From an uncultured Caulobacteraceae bacterium (GTDB lineage: Bacteria > Pseudomonadota > Alphaproteobacteria > Caulobacterales > Caulobacteraceae): a DNA stretch of 11,604 nt. The notes under the pieces were generated by a model. It ran no database searches and was not told the origin of the DNA. It saw nothing but the letters and a program-made list of their open reading frames with translations. The stretch covers positions 1 to 11,604 of the forward strand of contig CAISGS010000402.1 in assembly GCA_903884915.1 (NCBI GenBank), read 5' to 3'. The position numbers were made by a program, and so were the translations under genes. Below, piece by piece: positions 1 to 6,762 of this stretch; the stretch's first letter is position 1; each line of letters begins with the position of its first letter.

Positions 1-1
1 C

Positions 2-550
2 GCCGAAACCTATGGCAAATATCTGGTGGATGAGTTCCTGACCCAAGAGGCCACCGCCTTTTTGGCCGCCTTGCCCGATCCCACGGAATATCTGGCCGCC
101 AATCCCAATATCACTTGGGATGGAACCAAGGCGGTGTTTGATTGGCAAGGCTTCCTAAACCATGTCGGCCCAAGGAAAAAGCCCGCACCGGCCTTTGATC
201 GGATGGATCTGTCATCGGGGGAAAACAATCTGTTTGGCACGGGCAAAACCGAATCGCGGATTTTCACCGCCTTTACCGCCCAGGCGGCAGGCGTGACATT
301 AGACGCTGATATTCCTGCCGTGGTTGCCCTGATGAACCCGATGCCCGCCCTAACCAATACCGCCCGCGCGCGCAAATGGTGGCTGCGCGTGGGGGCCAAG
401 GACAGCGATACATCGCTAACTGTGGTGGGCAATCTGGATGCGGCGCTGCGGGACTTGGGCGATCAGGTCAGCACGCGCTATTATTGGGATGCAGGCCACG
501 GGGCCAATCAAGACGCGGGCGATTTCATCGCTTGGATTGCGACGGTCTAA
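2..550 (+). CDS. Alpha/beta hydrolase, subtype B tannase-like, C-terminal part (5' end outside window)
   Basis: The frame is open from base 2 to a TAA at 548-550, giving about 182 residues of the end of a longer protein; the nucleophile serine would lie off the left edge. The tail resembles subtype B tannases and related esterases, which hydrolyse galloyl or other aromatic esters. Seen: a GENNLFGT segment near residue 75, then WWLRVGAKDSDTSL, then a closing stretch with WDAGHGANQDAGDFIAWI. In the Lactobacillus plantarum enzyme the triad Asp and His are 32 residues apart, and a second Asp two residues after the first contacts the galloyl group. Here the Asp of KDSD is 32 residues before the His of GHG and the second Asp is present, so the C-terminal half of the site looks intact. 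The true substrate is unknown. The gene converges on pgk. Two 60-base blocks (61-180) counted by hand give about 53% G+C, low for this window. An unrelated serine hydrolase remains possible. Confidence 0.6.
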   Translation, partial: AETYGKYLVDEFLTQEATAFLAALPDPTEYLAANPNITWDGTKAVFDWQGFLNHVGPRKKPAPAFDRMDLSSGENNLFGTGKTESRIFTAFTAQAAGVTLDADIPAVVALMNPMPALTNTARARKWWLRVGAKDSDTSLTVVGNLDAALRDLGDQVSTRYYWDAGHGANQDAGDFIAWIATV

Positions 551-572
551 ATCATCAAGGTGCCTGCGGCGC

Positions 573-628
573 GGTATTTAAGCCAGTATGAAAGCCCTTC
601 ATACTGGTCAAAATACCTCCGCCGGAGG
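573..628. terminator. Two-part inverted repeat between convergent genes, probable bidirectional terminator
   Basis: The outer arms GGTATTT (573-579) and AAATACC (611-617) enclose perfect inner arms CCAGTATGAA (583-592) and TTCATACTGG (598-607) around a 5-base loop. A second small hairpin, CCTCC (616-620) with GGAGG (624-628), abuts it. The element lies between the hydrolase stop at 550 and the pgk stop at 642, so both converging transcripts would run into it. There is no clear T-tract on either side, so intrinsic termination is uncertain; it could instead stabilise the 3' ends. Read on the minus strand, the order CCTCCGGCGGAGG, GTATTTTGACCAG, ATGAAG resembles a motif I recall at many Rhodobacterales gene ends. 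Confidence 0.6.
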
Positions 629-641
629 CGCCTAACCCGCC

Positions 642-1826
642 CTACATCAACACCGCAACACCGGGCAATTCCTTGCCCTCCATCCATTCCAAAAACGCGC
701 CGCCCGCGGTGGAAATAAAGGTGAAATCCGCCGCCGCGCCGGCCTGATTCAGCGCGGACACCGTATCGCCGCCACCCGCAACCGAGACCAATTTCCCCGC
801 GCGGGTTAATTCAGCGGCCGCACGCGCCGCCGCATTGGTGGCCATGTTAAAGGGTTCCAGTTCAAACGCCCCCAAGGGACCGTTCCAAATCAAAGTCTTG
901 CAACTGGCAAACAGTGCGCCCAAGGCGGCCACAGTCTGCGGCCCCGCATCCAGAATCATCGCATCATCTGGGCAGGCAGTGGCGGGCAATGTTTCATGCA
1001 CGGCATGGGCCTTGAATTCGCGGGCGATCACAATATCGATGGGCAGATGGATGCTGCATCCCGCCGCCTTGGCGCGGGCCAAAATATCCAAGGCGGTCGC
1101 GGCCATATCGCGTTCGGCCAGGGATTTGCCCACGCCAATGCCTTGGGCCACCAAAAACGTATTGGCCATGCCGCCGCCGATCACCAGATGATCCACCTTG
1201 GTCACCAGATTGGCCAGCAAATCCAGCTTGGTTGACACTTTTGCACCGCCCACCACCGCCACAACGGGGCGCTGCGGCGCGCCCAATGCGGCCTCAAGTG
1301 CTGCCAATTCCTCGGCCATCAGACGGCCTGCGAAACTGGGCAGCACATGCGCCACCCCCGTGGTCGAGGCATGGGCGCGGTGCGCCGCCGAGAAGGCATC
1401 ATTGACATAAAGATCGCCCAGGCGGGCCAAGGCCTTGGCGAAGGTGGGATCATTGGCCTCTTCACCGCTGTGATAGCGCAGATTTTCCAAGAGCAGCACA
1501 TCGCCTGCCTTCATGGCGGCGACAGCGGTCTCAGCCTCTTGGCCGATACAATCATCGGCAAAGGCGACGGGTACACCCAAAAGGGCAGCCAGAGGGCCTG
1601 CGATGGGCGCAAGGCTCATGGAGGCGACACGCTTGCCCTTGGGCCGGTCGAAATGGGCCAGCAATATGACCTTGGCCCCGCCAGCGCGGAGCCTTTCAAT
1701 GGTCGGAAGGGCGGCGCGAAGACGGGTGTCATCACTGACCGCCCCGTCCTGCATCGGCACATTGAAATCGACGCGCACCAGAGCGCGCTTTTGAGAAAGG
1801 TCGGCCTGATCCAGCGATCGAAACAT
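642..1826 (-). CDS. pgk: Phosphoglycerate kinase
   Basis: Cytosolic enzyme that interconverts 1,3-bisphosphoglycerate + ADP and 3-phosphoglycerate + ATP in glycolysis and gluconeogenesis. The 394 residues match the usual bacterial length. Visible marks: [13 protein letters not shown] near residue 14 (the N-domain substrate signature), [11 protein letters not shown] near 55, [13 protein letters not shown] near 111, [15 protein letters not shown] near 140, [14 protein letters not shown] near 190, and the C-domain nucleotide loop with WNGPLGAFE and VAGGGDTV near 313-353. The ATG at 1826 is 9 bases after the gap stop. The likely ribosome-binding site TAAGGA overlaps the gap TAA, so translation is probably coupled. 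Stop is TAG at 642-644. Last gene of the tkt-gap-pgk series. No missing residue was seen. Confidence 0.97.
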   Translation of the reverse strand: MFRSLDQADLSQKRALVRVDFNVPMQDGAVSDDTRLRAALPTIERLRAGGAKVILLAHFDRPKGKRVASMSLAPIAGPLAALLGVPVAFADDCIGQEAETAVAAMKAGDVLLLENLRYHSGEEANDPTFAKALARLGDLYVNDAFSAAHRAHASTTGVAHVLPSFAGRLMAEELAALEAALGAPQRPVVAVVGGAKVSTKLDLLANLVTKVDHLVIGGGMANTFLVAQGIGVGKSLAERDMAATALDILARAKAAGCSIHLPIDIVIAREFKAHAVHETLPATACPDDAMILDAGPQTVAALGALFASCKTLIWNGPLGAFELEPFNMATNAAARAAAELTRAGKLVSVAGGGDTVSALNQAGAAADFTFISTAGGAFLEWMEGKELPGVAVLM

Positions 1827-1835
1827 CAGCGGTCC

Positions 1836-2843
1836 TTAGAGGAATTTCGCCAGGACCAGGGCGGTGTCGCTCATGCGCGTGGCAAAGCCCCACTCATTGT
1901 CATACCAGGTCAGGACCCGGGCCAGCTTGCCATCAATGACTTGGGTCTGAGGCAGAGCCACGGTCGACGAGGCGTCGATGTGGTTGATGTCCACCGAGAC
2001 CAAGGGATCGGACGAGACGGCCAGAACCCCCTTCAGATAGCCGTTGGCGGCGTCGGTGAGGGCCTGGTTGATCTCTTCAACCGTCACATCGCGGCTCGGG
2101 ACGATCTTAAGGTCGACCACCGAGACATTGGGGGTGGGAACCCGGATCGAGGAGCCGTCCAGCTTGCCCTTCAGCTTGGGCAGGACCAGACCGACCGCCT
2201 TGGCAGCCCCGGTCGAGGTTGGGATCATCGACACCGATGCGGCACGGGCCCGGTAAAGGTCCTTATGCATCTGGTCCAGCGAGGGCTGGTCATTGGTGTA
2301 GGAGTGGATGGTGGTCATGTAGCCACGCTCGATACCGCACAGGGCGTCAAGCACCTGGGCCACGGGGGCAAGGCAGTTGGTGGTGCAGGAGGCGTTGGAC
2401 ACGACCAGATCGTCGGCGGTGATCTCATTGTGATTGACGCCGTAAACGATGGTCTTGTCGGCATTGTCGCAAGGGGCGCTGACCAGAACCCGCTTGGCAC
2501 CGGCCTCAAGGTGGGCCGCCGCCGCGGCCTTGGTGGTGAAGATGCCCGTACATTCCAGCGCAATATCGACGCCCAATTCCTTGTGCGGCAGGTCGGCGGG
2601 GTTACGGATGGCGGTCACCTTAATCTTGCCGGTGCCGACATCGATATAGTCTTCGCCAGAGGTCACCGTGCCGGGGAAACGGCCATGGACACTGTCATAG
2701 CGCAGGAGGTGGGCATTGGTTTCCACAGGGCCCAGATCGTTGATCGCCACAACCTCGATATCTGTGCGGCCATGCTCTATGATCGAGCGCAAGACCAGAC
2801 GACCGATACGGCCAAAGCCGTTAATGGCGACGCGAACAGCCAT
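1836..2843 (-). CDS. gap: Glyceraldehyde-3-phosphate dehydrogenase, type I
   Basis: Oxidises glyceraldehyde-3-phosphate to 1,3-bisphosphoglycerate with NAD in the cytosol, the step before PGK. At 335 residues it has the standard length. Seen: the dinucleotide-binding GFGRIGR at 9-15, ND at 35-36 (an Asp at this place usually goes with NAD rather than NADP preference), the catalytic motif SNASCTTNC with Cys153, His180 in TTIHSYTNDQ, and the C-terminal WYDNEWGFATRM. The frame extends 26 codons further upstream, but that extension is Arg/Ser-rich and unlike the family. The chosen ATG has AAGGAGT (2852-2858) 8 bases before it and begins MAVRVAINGFGR as expected. It lies 171 bp downstream of tkt with its own candidate promoter, and is tightly linked to pgk. 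Confidence 0.97.
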   Translation of the reverse strand: MAVRVAINGFGRIGRLVLRSIIEHGRTDIEVVAINDLGPVETNAHLLRYDSVHGRFPGTVTSGEDYIDVGTGKIKVTAIRNPADLPHKELGVDIALECTGIFTTKAAAAAHLEAGAKRVLVSAPCDNADKTIVYGVNHNEITADDLVVSNASCTTNCLAPVAQVLDALCGIERGYMTTIHSYTNDQPSLDQMHKDLYRARAASVSMIPTSTGAAKAVGLVLPKLKGKLDGSSIRVPTPNVSVVDLKIVPSRDVTVEEINQALTDAANGYLKGVLAVSSDPLVSVDINHIDASSTVALPQTQVIDGKLARVLTWYDNEWGFATRMSDTALVLAKFL

Positions 2844-2861
2844 GGGAAAATACTCCTTAAA

Positions 2862-2877
2862 TTCGGCGCGAGCCGAA
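2862..2877 (-). promoter_or_regulatory. Hairpin in the gap 5' leader just upstream of the ribosome-binding site
   Basis: A perfect 6-bp stem, TTCGGC and GCCGAA, with a 4-base loop lies 3 bases upstream of the AAGGAGT site of gap. In the gap transcript it would leave the ribosome-binding site single-stranded. Its role (leader stabilisation, RNA 5'-end protection, or none) is inference. Confidence 0.4.
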
Positions 2878-2908
2878 GCAGACCGCGAGCGCGATCTCAT
2901 TTGTAGGC

Positions 2909-2937
2909 GGTTTTGCGACACCCGGCGGTGAAGTCAA
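2909..2937 (-). promoter_or_regulatory. Candidate promoter of gap-pgk
   Basis: Read on the minus strand, TTGACT (2937-2932) is separated by 17 bp from AAAACC (2914-2909), preceded by GC. This fits the Caulobacter housekeeping consensus (TTGACGS ... GCTANAWC) well at -35 and moderately at -10. Transcription would start near 2902, giving a leader of about 58 bases. It would let gap-pgk be expressed apart from tkt. Confidence 0.4.
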
Positions 2938-3014
2938 GAGCCAGCGCCCGATGTCCAGCGTTGTCATCAAGGCTGAAGGCCAAGCCATGGCCATTCGAGC
3001 CTTTTGCTGTGGCT

Positions 3015-4985
3015 TTAGAGGCGGCTTTTGGCCGCGTCTGCGACGGCTTCGGCGGTGATGCCAAAGGCCTCATAGAGCTTTTCATAGGGCGCGCTGGCGC
3101 CAAAGCTGCTCATGCCGACAAAGCCGCCTGATTCGCCGATAAAACGCTCCCAACCCATGCGAACCCCGGCCTCGACGGCGACCCGAACCTTGGCCTTACC
3201 GATAACGGCGGCTTGGGTCTTGGCCGACTGGCGATCGAACAGTTCCCAGCAGGGGGTCGAGACCACCCGCGTGCCAATACCGTCGGCCTGCAAGAGGGCG
3301 CGGGCGGCCAGAGCGATGGAAACTTCGGAGCCTGACGCGAACAGGGTGACCTTGGCCTCGCCCAGATCGGACGCCGCCAGTTCATAGGCGCCTTGAGCCG
3401 ACAGGTTGCTGGCCGAGGCGGTGGTGCGGGCGGCAGGAACCTTTTGGCGGGACAGAGCCATAACGGTGGGCATGGTCTTTTCGGTCAGGGCCGCTTGCCA
3501 GCATTCCGCCGTCTCAACCGCATCGGCCGGACGCATGACCAAGAGGCCTGGCATGGCGCGCAAGGAGGCGACATGCTCGATCGGCTGGTGGGTCGGGCCA
3601 TCTTCGCCCAGACCGATAGAATCGTGGGTCATGACATGGATCACGCGCGTGCCCATTAGGGCCCCAAGCCGGATGGCCGGGCGCGAATAGTCGGAGAAGA
3701 CGAGGAAGGTGCCGGAATAGGGAATGACACCGCCATGCAGAGCCATACCGTTCATGGCTGCGGCCATGCCGAACTCGCGTACGCCATAATGGACATAACG
3801 GCCCGCATAGTCGGGGCCGTCAAAGGGCTGCATACCCTTAACGATGGTGTTGTTGGAGCCGGTCAGATCTGCGGACCCCCCGATCATTTCTGGGATCGAT
3901 GGGATCAAGGCTTCTAGCGCCGAGCCCGAATGGACGCGGGTGGCATTGTTGGGCTTGTCATCAACGGCCTTGGCAATATGGGCACTGAGGGCCTCAAAGG
4001 CCCCGGCGGGTAGATCGCCCTTCATGGCGCGGGTCAGATCGGCACCCTTGGCCGAGGCCTTGAGGCGCGCTTCCCAGGCCCGGCGCAGCTTGCCACCGCG
4101 CTTGCCGACCTTGCGCCATGCGCTGGCAACATCGTCTGGCACTTCAAAGGGGGCCGCCGTCCAGCCCATCTTGGCCTTGGAGGCGGCGATCTCGCCATCG
4201 TCCAAGGTGCCGTGGGTCTTGGGATTGCCTTCGAAATTTGCTGAGCCCTTGCCGATCAGGGTCTTGGCAGCAATCAGGCTTGGCCGATCCTGCTTGAGCG
4301 CCCAAGCCATGGCCCGGCGCAGCGCGCCCATATCGTGGCCATCCACGGCCTTGGTCGCCCAGCCAGCGGCCTTGAAGCGCGCGATCTGATCGCCCGCTTC
4401 AGCAACCCCGACCTTGCCGTCGATGGTCGCGTCATTGTCGTCCCAGATCACGGTTAGCTTGGACAGTTTCAGACGGCCCGCCAAGGAGATGGCCTCATGG
4501 CTGACGCCCTCCATCAAACAGCCGTCGCCCGCCATAACCCAGGTGCGGTGGTCGACCAGTTCATCACCATAACGGGCGCTAAGGCTACGTTCCGCCATGG
4601 CCATGCCGACCGCTGTCGCAATGCCTTGACCGAGGGGGCCTGTCGTCGTTTCGACGCCGGGCGTATGACCAAATTCAGGGTGGCCCGGGGTCTTAGAGCC
4701 CCACTGACGGAAGGCCTCGAGTTCCTGCTTGGTGACGCCCTTAAAGCCGGTCAGGTGCAGCAGCGAATAGATCAGCATGGAGCCATGGCCCGCCGACAGG
4801 ACGAACCGGTCACGGTCGGCCCAATCAGGCTTGGCGGCATCAAATTTCAGAAATTTCGACCAGAGCACGGTGGCGGCATCGGCCAGGCCCATCGGGGCGC
4901 CGAGATGGCCGGACTTGGCCTTGCCCACGGCGTCCATGGACAATACGCGAATGGCATTTGCCATATCTTGCGGGGTGGCGGTCAT
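3015..4985 (-). CDS. tkt: Transketolase
   Basis: Thiamine-diphosphate enzyme moving two-carbon ketol units between sugar phosphates in the non-oxidative pentose phosphate pathway; a cytosolic homodimer. From the chosen start it has 656 residues, normal for bacterial enzymes. Seen: SGHLGAPMG at 25-33, HGSMLIYSLLHLTGF near 67-81, the diphosphate/metal motif beginning GDG at 153-155 and ending WDDN at 181-184, GVREFG at 401-406 with the cofactor-activating Glu404, and HDSIGLGEDGPTHQPIEH at 454-471. The frame extends 42 codons upstream of this ATG, but that part is Arg-rich and unlike transketolase. AGGA at 4996-4993 sits 7 bases before the ATG. A TTGACC -35-like element lies at 5048-5043, without a convincing -10. 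First gene of the minus-strand carbon block, divergent from zauP. Confidence 0.97.
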   Translation of the reverse strand: MTATPQDMANAIRVLSMDAVGKAKSGHLGAPMGLADAATVLWSKFLKFDAAKPDWADRDRFVLSAGHGSMLIYSLLHLTGFKGVTKQELEAFRQWGSKTPGHPEFGHTPGVETTTGPLGQGIATAVGMAMAERSLSARYGDELVDHRTWVMAGDGCLMEGVSHEAISLAGRLKLSKLTVIWDDNDATIDGKVGVAEAGDQIARFKAAGWATKAVDGHDMGALRRAMAWALKQDRPSLIAAKTLIGKGSANFEGNPKTHGTLDDGEIAASKAKMGWTAAPFEVPDDVASAWRKVGKRGGKLRRAWEARLKASAKGADLTRAMKGDLPAGAFEALSAHIAKAVDDKPNNATRVHSGSALEALIPSIPEMIGGSADLTGSNNTIVKGMQPFDGPDYAGRYVHYGVREFGMAAAMNGMALHGGVIPYSGTFLVFSDYSRPAIRLGALMGTRVIHVMTHDSIGLGEDGPTHQPIEHVASLRAMPGLLVMRPADAVETAECWQAALTEKTMPTVMALSRQKVPAARTTASASNLSAQGAYELAASDLGEAKVTLFASGSEVSIALAARALLQADGIGTRVVSTPCWELFDRQSAKTQAAVIGKAKVRVAVEAGVRMGWERFIGESGGFVGMSSFGASAPYEKLYEAFGITAEAVADAAKSRL

Positions 4986-5068
4986 GCTGCGGTCCTGATC
5001 AGAGACAATTCTTGCGCCGGAGGTTGCATGCTGCGCCGCCAAGGTCAAGGAAACCCAAGGCCCCAAGC

Positions 5069-5092
5069 GCCTAAAGGAACGCCTAAAGGACC
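5069..5092. repeat. Tandem 12-bp direct repeat between tkt and zauP
   Basis: GCCTAAAGGAAC (5069-5080) is followed directly by GCCTAAAGGACC (5081-5092), one mismatch in twelve. It lies in the 232-bp divergent region, upstream of the tkt start and about 30 bp before the candidate zauP promoter. Such a pair could be adjacent protein-binding sites about one helical turn apart, or a chance duplication. The rest of 4986-5217 holds the candidate zauP promoter and no gene. Confidence 0.6.
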
Positions 5093-5118
5093 GATTGGCC
5101 CCTCGTTCCACCTAGTCA

Positions 5119-5146
5119 TTGTGCCCCTTTGCATCATGGCTATAGA
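5119..5146 (+). promoter_or_regulatory. Candidate promoter of zauP-zapA
   Basis: TTGTGC (5119-5124), a 16-bp spacer and TATAGA (5141-5146). The -10 is preceded by GC, giving GCTATAGA, close to the Caulobacter-type GCTANAWC. Transcription would start near 5153, a leader of roughly 65 bases before the zauP ATG. Confidence 0.4.
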
Positions 5147-5217
5147 ATGGCTTCCATGTTGAACGCCGGGCGCGGGCCTTATGTTTGGGCGAGCAACAGA
5201 CCTTAAGGACGGATGCC

Positions 5218-5532
5218 ATGCGAGACCTCTCCGGAGATAATGCGGTCGATCTGGCCGTTTTGCGGCTGGAACGGGCGGTGAGCCTGCTCGAGGCGCGGCT
5301 TGGCGATGTGATGAGTGCGGCTCAGCCCAACAGTTCGGGCCTGTTTGACGAGGACCGTTCGCGTTTGGCCGCAGAGTTGGATGCGTCTCGCGCGCGTGAG
5401 CAGGCCTTGACCGAGGCCGGTCGGCAGGCGTCGGCCGCGCTTGGCAAGGCCATTGTCGGGATCAAATCTGCCCTGACCGAAGAGGTTGACCTCTTTTCGA
5501 GCCTAACGGCCCCATCGGACGCGGAGGCCTGA
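5218..5532 (+). CDS. zauP: Coiled-coil cell-division protein, ZapA upstream partner
   Basis: A 104-residue, Ala/Leu/Glu/Arg-rich protein without signal peptide or membrane segment. Two helical stretches, about residues 8-35 and 46-94, are split by a short SSGLFDED linker; the heptad-like spacing of Leu/Ala suggests a coiled coil. Position decides the name: it ends 2 bases before zapA. In Caulobacter crescentus the gene directly upstream of zapA encodes ZauP, a coiled-coil protein that works with ZapA to focus the Z-ring at mid-cell. Sequence identity to ZauP could not be checked here; the related label in other alphaproteobacteria is DUF4164-like. The ATG at 5218 has AAGGA at 5205-5209, 8 bases upstream; an in-frame TTG at 5185 has no such site. 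Confidence 0.8.
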   Translation: MRDLSGDNAVDLAVLRLERAVSLLEARLGDVMSAAQPNSSGLFDEDRSRLAAELDASRAREQALTEAGRQASAALGKAIVGIKSALTEEVDLFSSLTAPSDAEA

Positions 5533-5534
5533 TC

Positions 5535-5885
5535 ATGGCGCAGATCACCATCGACATTAATGGCAAGCCCTATGTGGTCGGGTGTGAGGATGGGCAAGAG
5601 GCCCACCTGACCGAGATTGCTGGGGTCTTTGATCAACAGGTCCGTCAGATCGCGGGCGAGGTCGGCACCCTGACCGAGGCGCGGCTGTTCTTGATGGCCG
5701 CTCTGATGATGGCCGACGATTTGACCGATACCCGCAATCGCTTGGTCAAGGCTCAGGGCGAGGCGGCGCGCTATGCCACGGACATCAGCCGCATTGAGCA
5801 AAACAGCGCCAAGGCCTTGGACAATGCCGCGCGTAAGATCGAGGCCTTGGTCCATCGGGCCGTTGGATCGACAGAGCCGGTCTAA
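5535..5885 (+). CDS. zapA: Cell division protein ZapA
   Basis: ZapA binds FtsZ filaments in the cytoplasm and promotes Z-ring bundling as a dimer or tetramer. The 116 residues show the family plan: an N-terminal strand region with IDINGKPYVVGC and EDGQEAHL, followed by TEIAGVFDQQVRQI, a hydrophobic helix around LFLMAALMMADDL, and a C-terminal coiled coil from about residue 65 to 110. GGAGG at 5523-5527, inside the end of zauP, lies 7 bases before the ATG, so the two genes are almost certainly cotranscribed and translationally linked. Followed by 6S RNA. Confidence 0.93.
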   Translation: MAQITIDINGKPYVVGCEDGQEAHLTEIAGVFDQQVRQIAGEVGTLTEARLFLMAALMMADDLTDTRNRLVKAQGEAARYATDISRIEQNSAKALDNAARKIEALVHRAVGSTEPV

Positions 5886-5916
5886 GGCGCGCGGGCCGGT
5901 AGATTTCATTCGAGAC

Positions 5917-5945
5917 TTGAGGTCGGGCCCCCGGTCCCCTACCTT
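5917..5945 (+). promoter_or_regulatory. Candidate promoter of 6S RNA
   Basis: TTGAGG (5917-5922), exactly 17 bp, then TACCTT (5940-5945), each 4 of 6 matches to consensus. Initiation 6-7 bases after the -10 would fall at about 5952, where the base-paired 5' arm of the predicted RNA begins. The agreement of promoter and RNA end supports both calls. Confidence 0.55.
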
Positions 5946-5950
5946 AGGGA

Positions 5951-6124
5951 CGGCGGGTCTTGCTGTGTTTCGCGTCGAAGACTTCTAATCCCGGGGACCT
6001 TAATCAACCTCATAGGGACCTGTTCCTGCCCGCGACCGTGGTTTCGGGCATACGGGGCCCACCTGGCAAGCCAGGTCCGAGGGGATTGAACACGTCTTCA
6101 CGGCTGCTACGGCGCCGCCACCCT
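5951..6124 (+). ncRNA. ssrS: 6S RNA
   Basis: 6S RNA mimics an open promoter and binds the housekeeping sigma factor-RNA polymerase holoenzyme. The interval between zapA and the formyltetrahydrofolate cyclo-ligase gene is the usual site of ssrS in proteobacteria. About 174 bases can fold as a long interrupted rod: GGCGG (5952-5956) with CCGCC (6115-6119), CTGTG (5963-5967) with CACGG (6099-6103), GAAGAC (5977-5982) with GTCTTC (6094-6099; competes for one base), AATCCC with GGGATT flanking the central region, TGCCCG with CGGGCA (6027-6032, 6045-6050), and ACCTGG with CCAGGT (6061-6066, 6071-6076). The 3' part (GGGGATTGAACACGTCT, then CGCCGCCACCC) resembles alphaproteobacterial 6S as I recall it. 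A T-run at 6124-6127 marks the likely 3' end. Ends are good to a few bases. Confidence 0.8.
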
Positions 6125-6167
6125 TTTCTGTCGGCCTTGGTTGCAGGGTCATGGGCCTTAAAGACCG

Positions 6168-6761
6168 ATGGTTCACGCCTCTGCCGCTTCCGCCAAGACG
6201 ATCTTGCGGGCCCAGATGAAGGCCCTGCGGGCCGAGGCCTCTCGCAAAGAGCCCGGGGCGGGCGGGACCGCCGCTGACCATCTGCCATCGTTCTATCTTG
6301 GCCCATTCAAGGTGGTCGCAGGCTATCAGCCGATGGGCAGCGAGATCGATCCCTCTGCCCTGTTGGCAAGGTTCGCGGCGGCGGGCGCGCAGATTGTCCT
6401 GCCGCGCACGGCCCCCAAGGGCTCTGGCCTGCCTTTAAGCTTTCATCTCTGGTCGCCGGGCCAGCCCCTGATCAAGAGCGAATTTGGTGTGGCCGAGCCG
6501 AGCTTTGATGCGCCGCCTTTGACGCCTGATCTGGTGATCGTACCCCTGCTGGCCTTTGATGGCTTAGGCCACCGGATGGGCTACGGGCAGGGCCATTATG
6601 ATCGCACGCTCGAGGCCTTGCGCGCGCAAGGCCCGGTCGTCGCCATCGGCCTCGCTTTCGAGGCTCAAAAGGTGGCTTTGGTGCCCCGAGAAATTCATGA
6701 TCAGCCGTTAGACGGTATTTTGACGCAGACGCGCTATATGGCTCTGCGAGAGGATTTTTAA
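6168..6761 (+). CDS. ygfA: 5-formyltetrahydrofolate cyclo-ligase
   Basis: Converts 5-formyltetrahydrofolate to 5,10-methenyltetrahydrofolate using ATP, returning an inhibitory storage form to the one-carbon pool; cytosolic. The 197 residues fit the family. Seen: N-terminal KTILRAQMKALRA near 10-22, GYQPMGSEID at 52-61, the nucleotide/folate loop MGYGQGHYDR at 137-146 (family form GYGGGYYDR, with Gln and His substitutions seen in relatives), and HDQPLDGILT at 177-186. It begins 43 bases after the 6S 3' end with no good ribosome-binding site, so it may be expressed partly by read-through from 6S. That arrangement (ssrS-ygfA) is known from E. coli. The stop is 1 base before the next gene. Confidence 0.93.
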   Translation: MVHASAASAKTILRAQMKALRAEASRKEPGAGGTAADHLPSFYLGPFKVVAGYQPMGSEIDPSALLARFAAAGAQIVLPRTAPKGSGLPLSFHLWSPGQPLIKSEFGVAEPSFDAPPLTPDLVIVPLLAFDGLGHRMGYGQGHYDRTLEALRAQGPVVAIGLAFEAQKVALVPREIHDQPLDGILTQTRYMALREDF

Positions 6762-6762
6762 G

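Noticed and set aside
1347..2906. 519-codon open frame on the plus strand
   Set aside because: It runs antisense across pgk and gap, is Gly/His/Gln-rich and resembles no protein; it is a shadow of GC-rich coding DNA.
5043..5048. TTGACC as -35 of a tkt promoter
   Set aside because: The hexamer is good but no convincing -10 sits 16-18 bp downstream on the minus strand.
5960..6306. Short open frames on both strands over 6S RNA
   Set aside because: The interval folds as 6S RNA with its own promoter, and the predicted peptides are Arg/Pro/Gly-rich noise.
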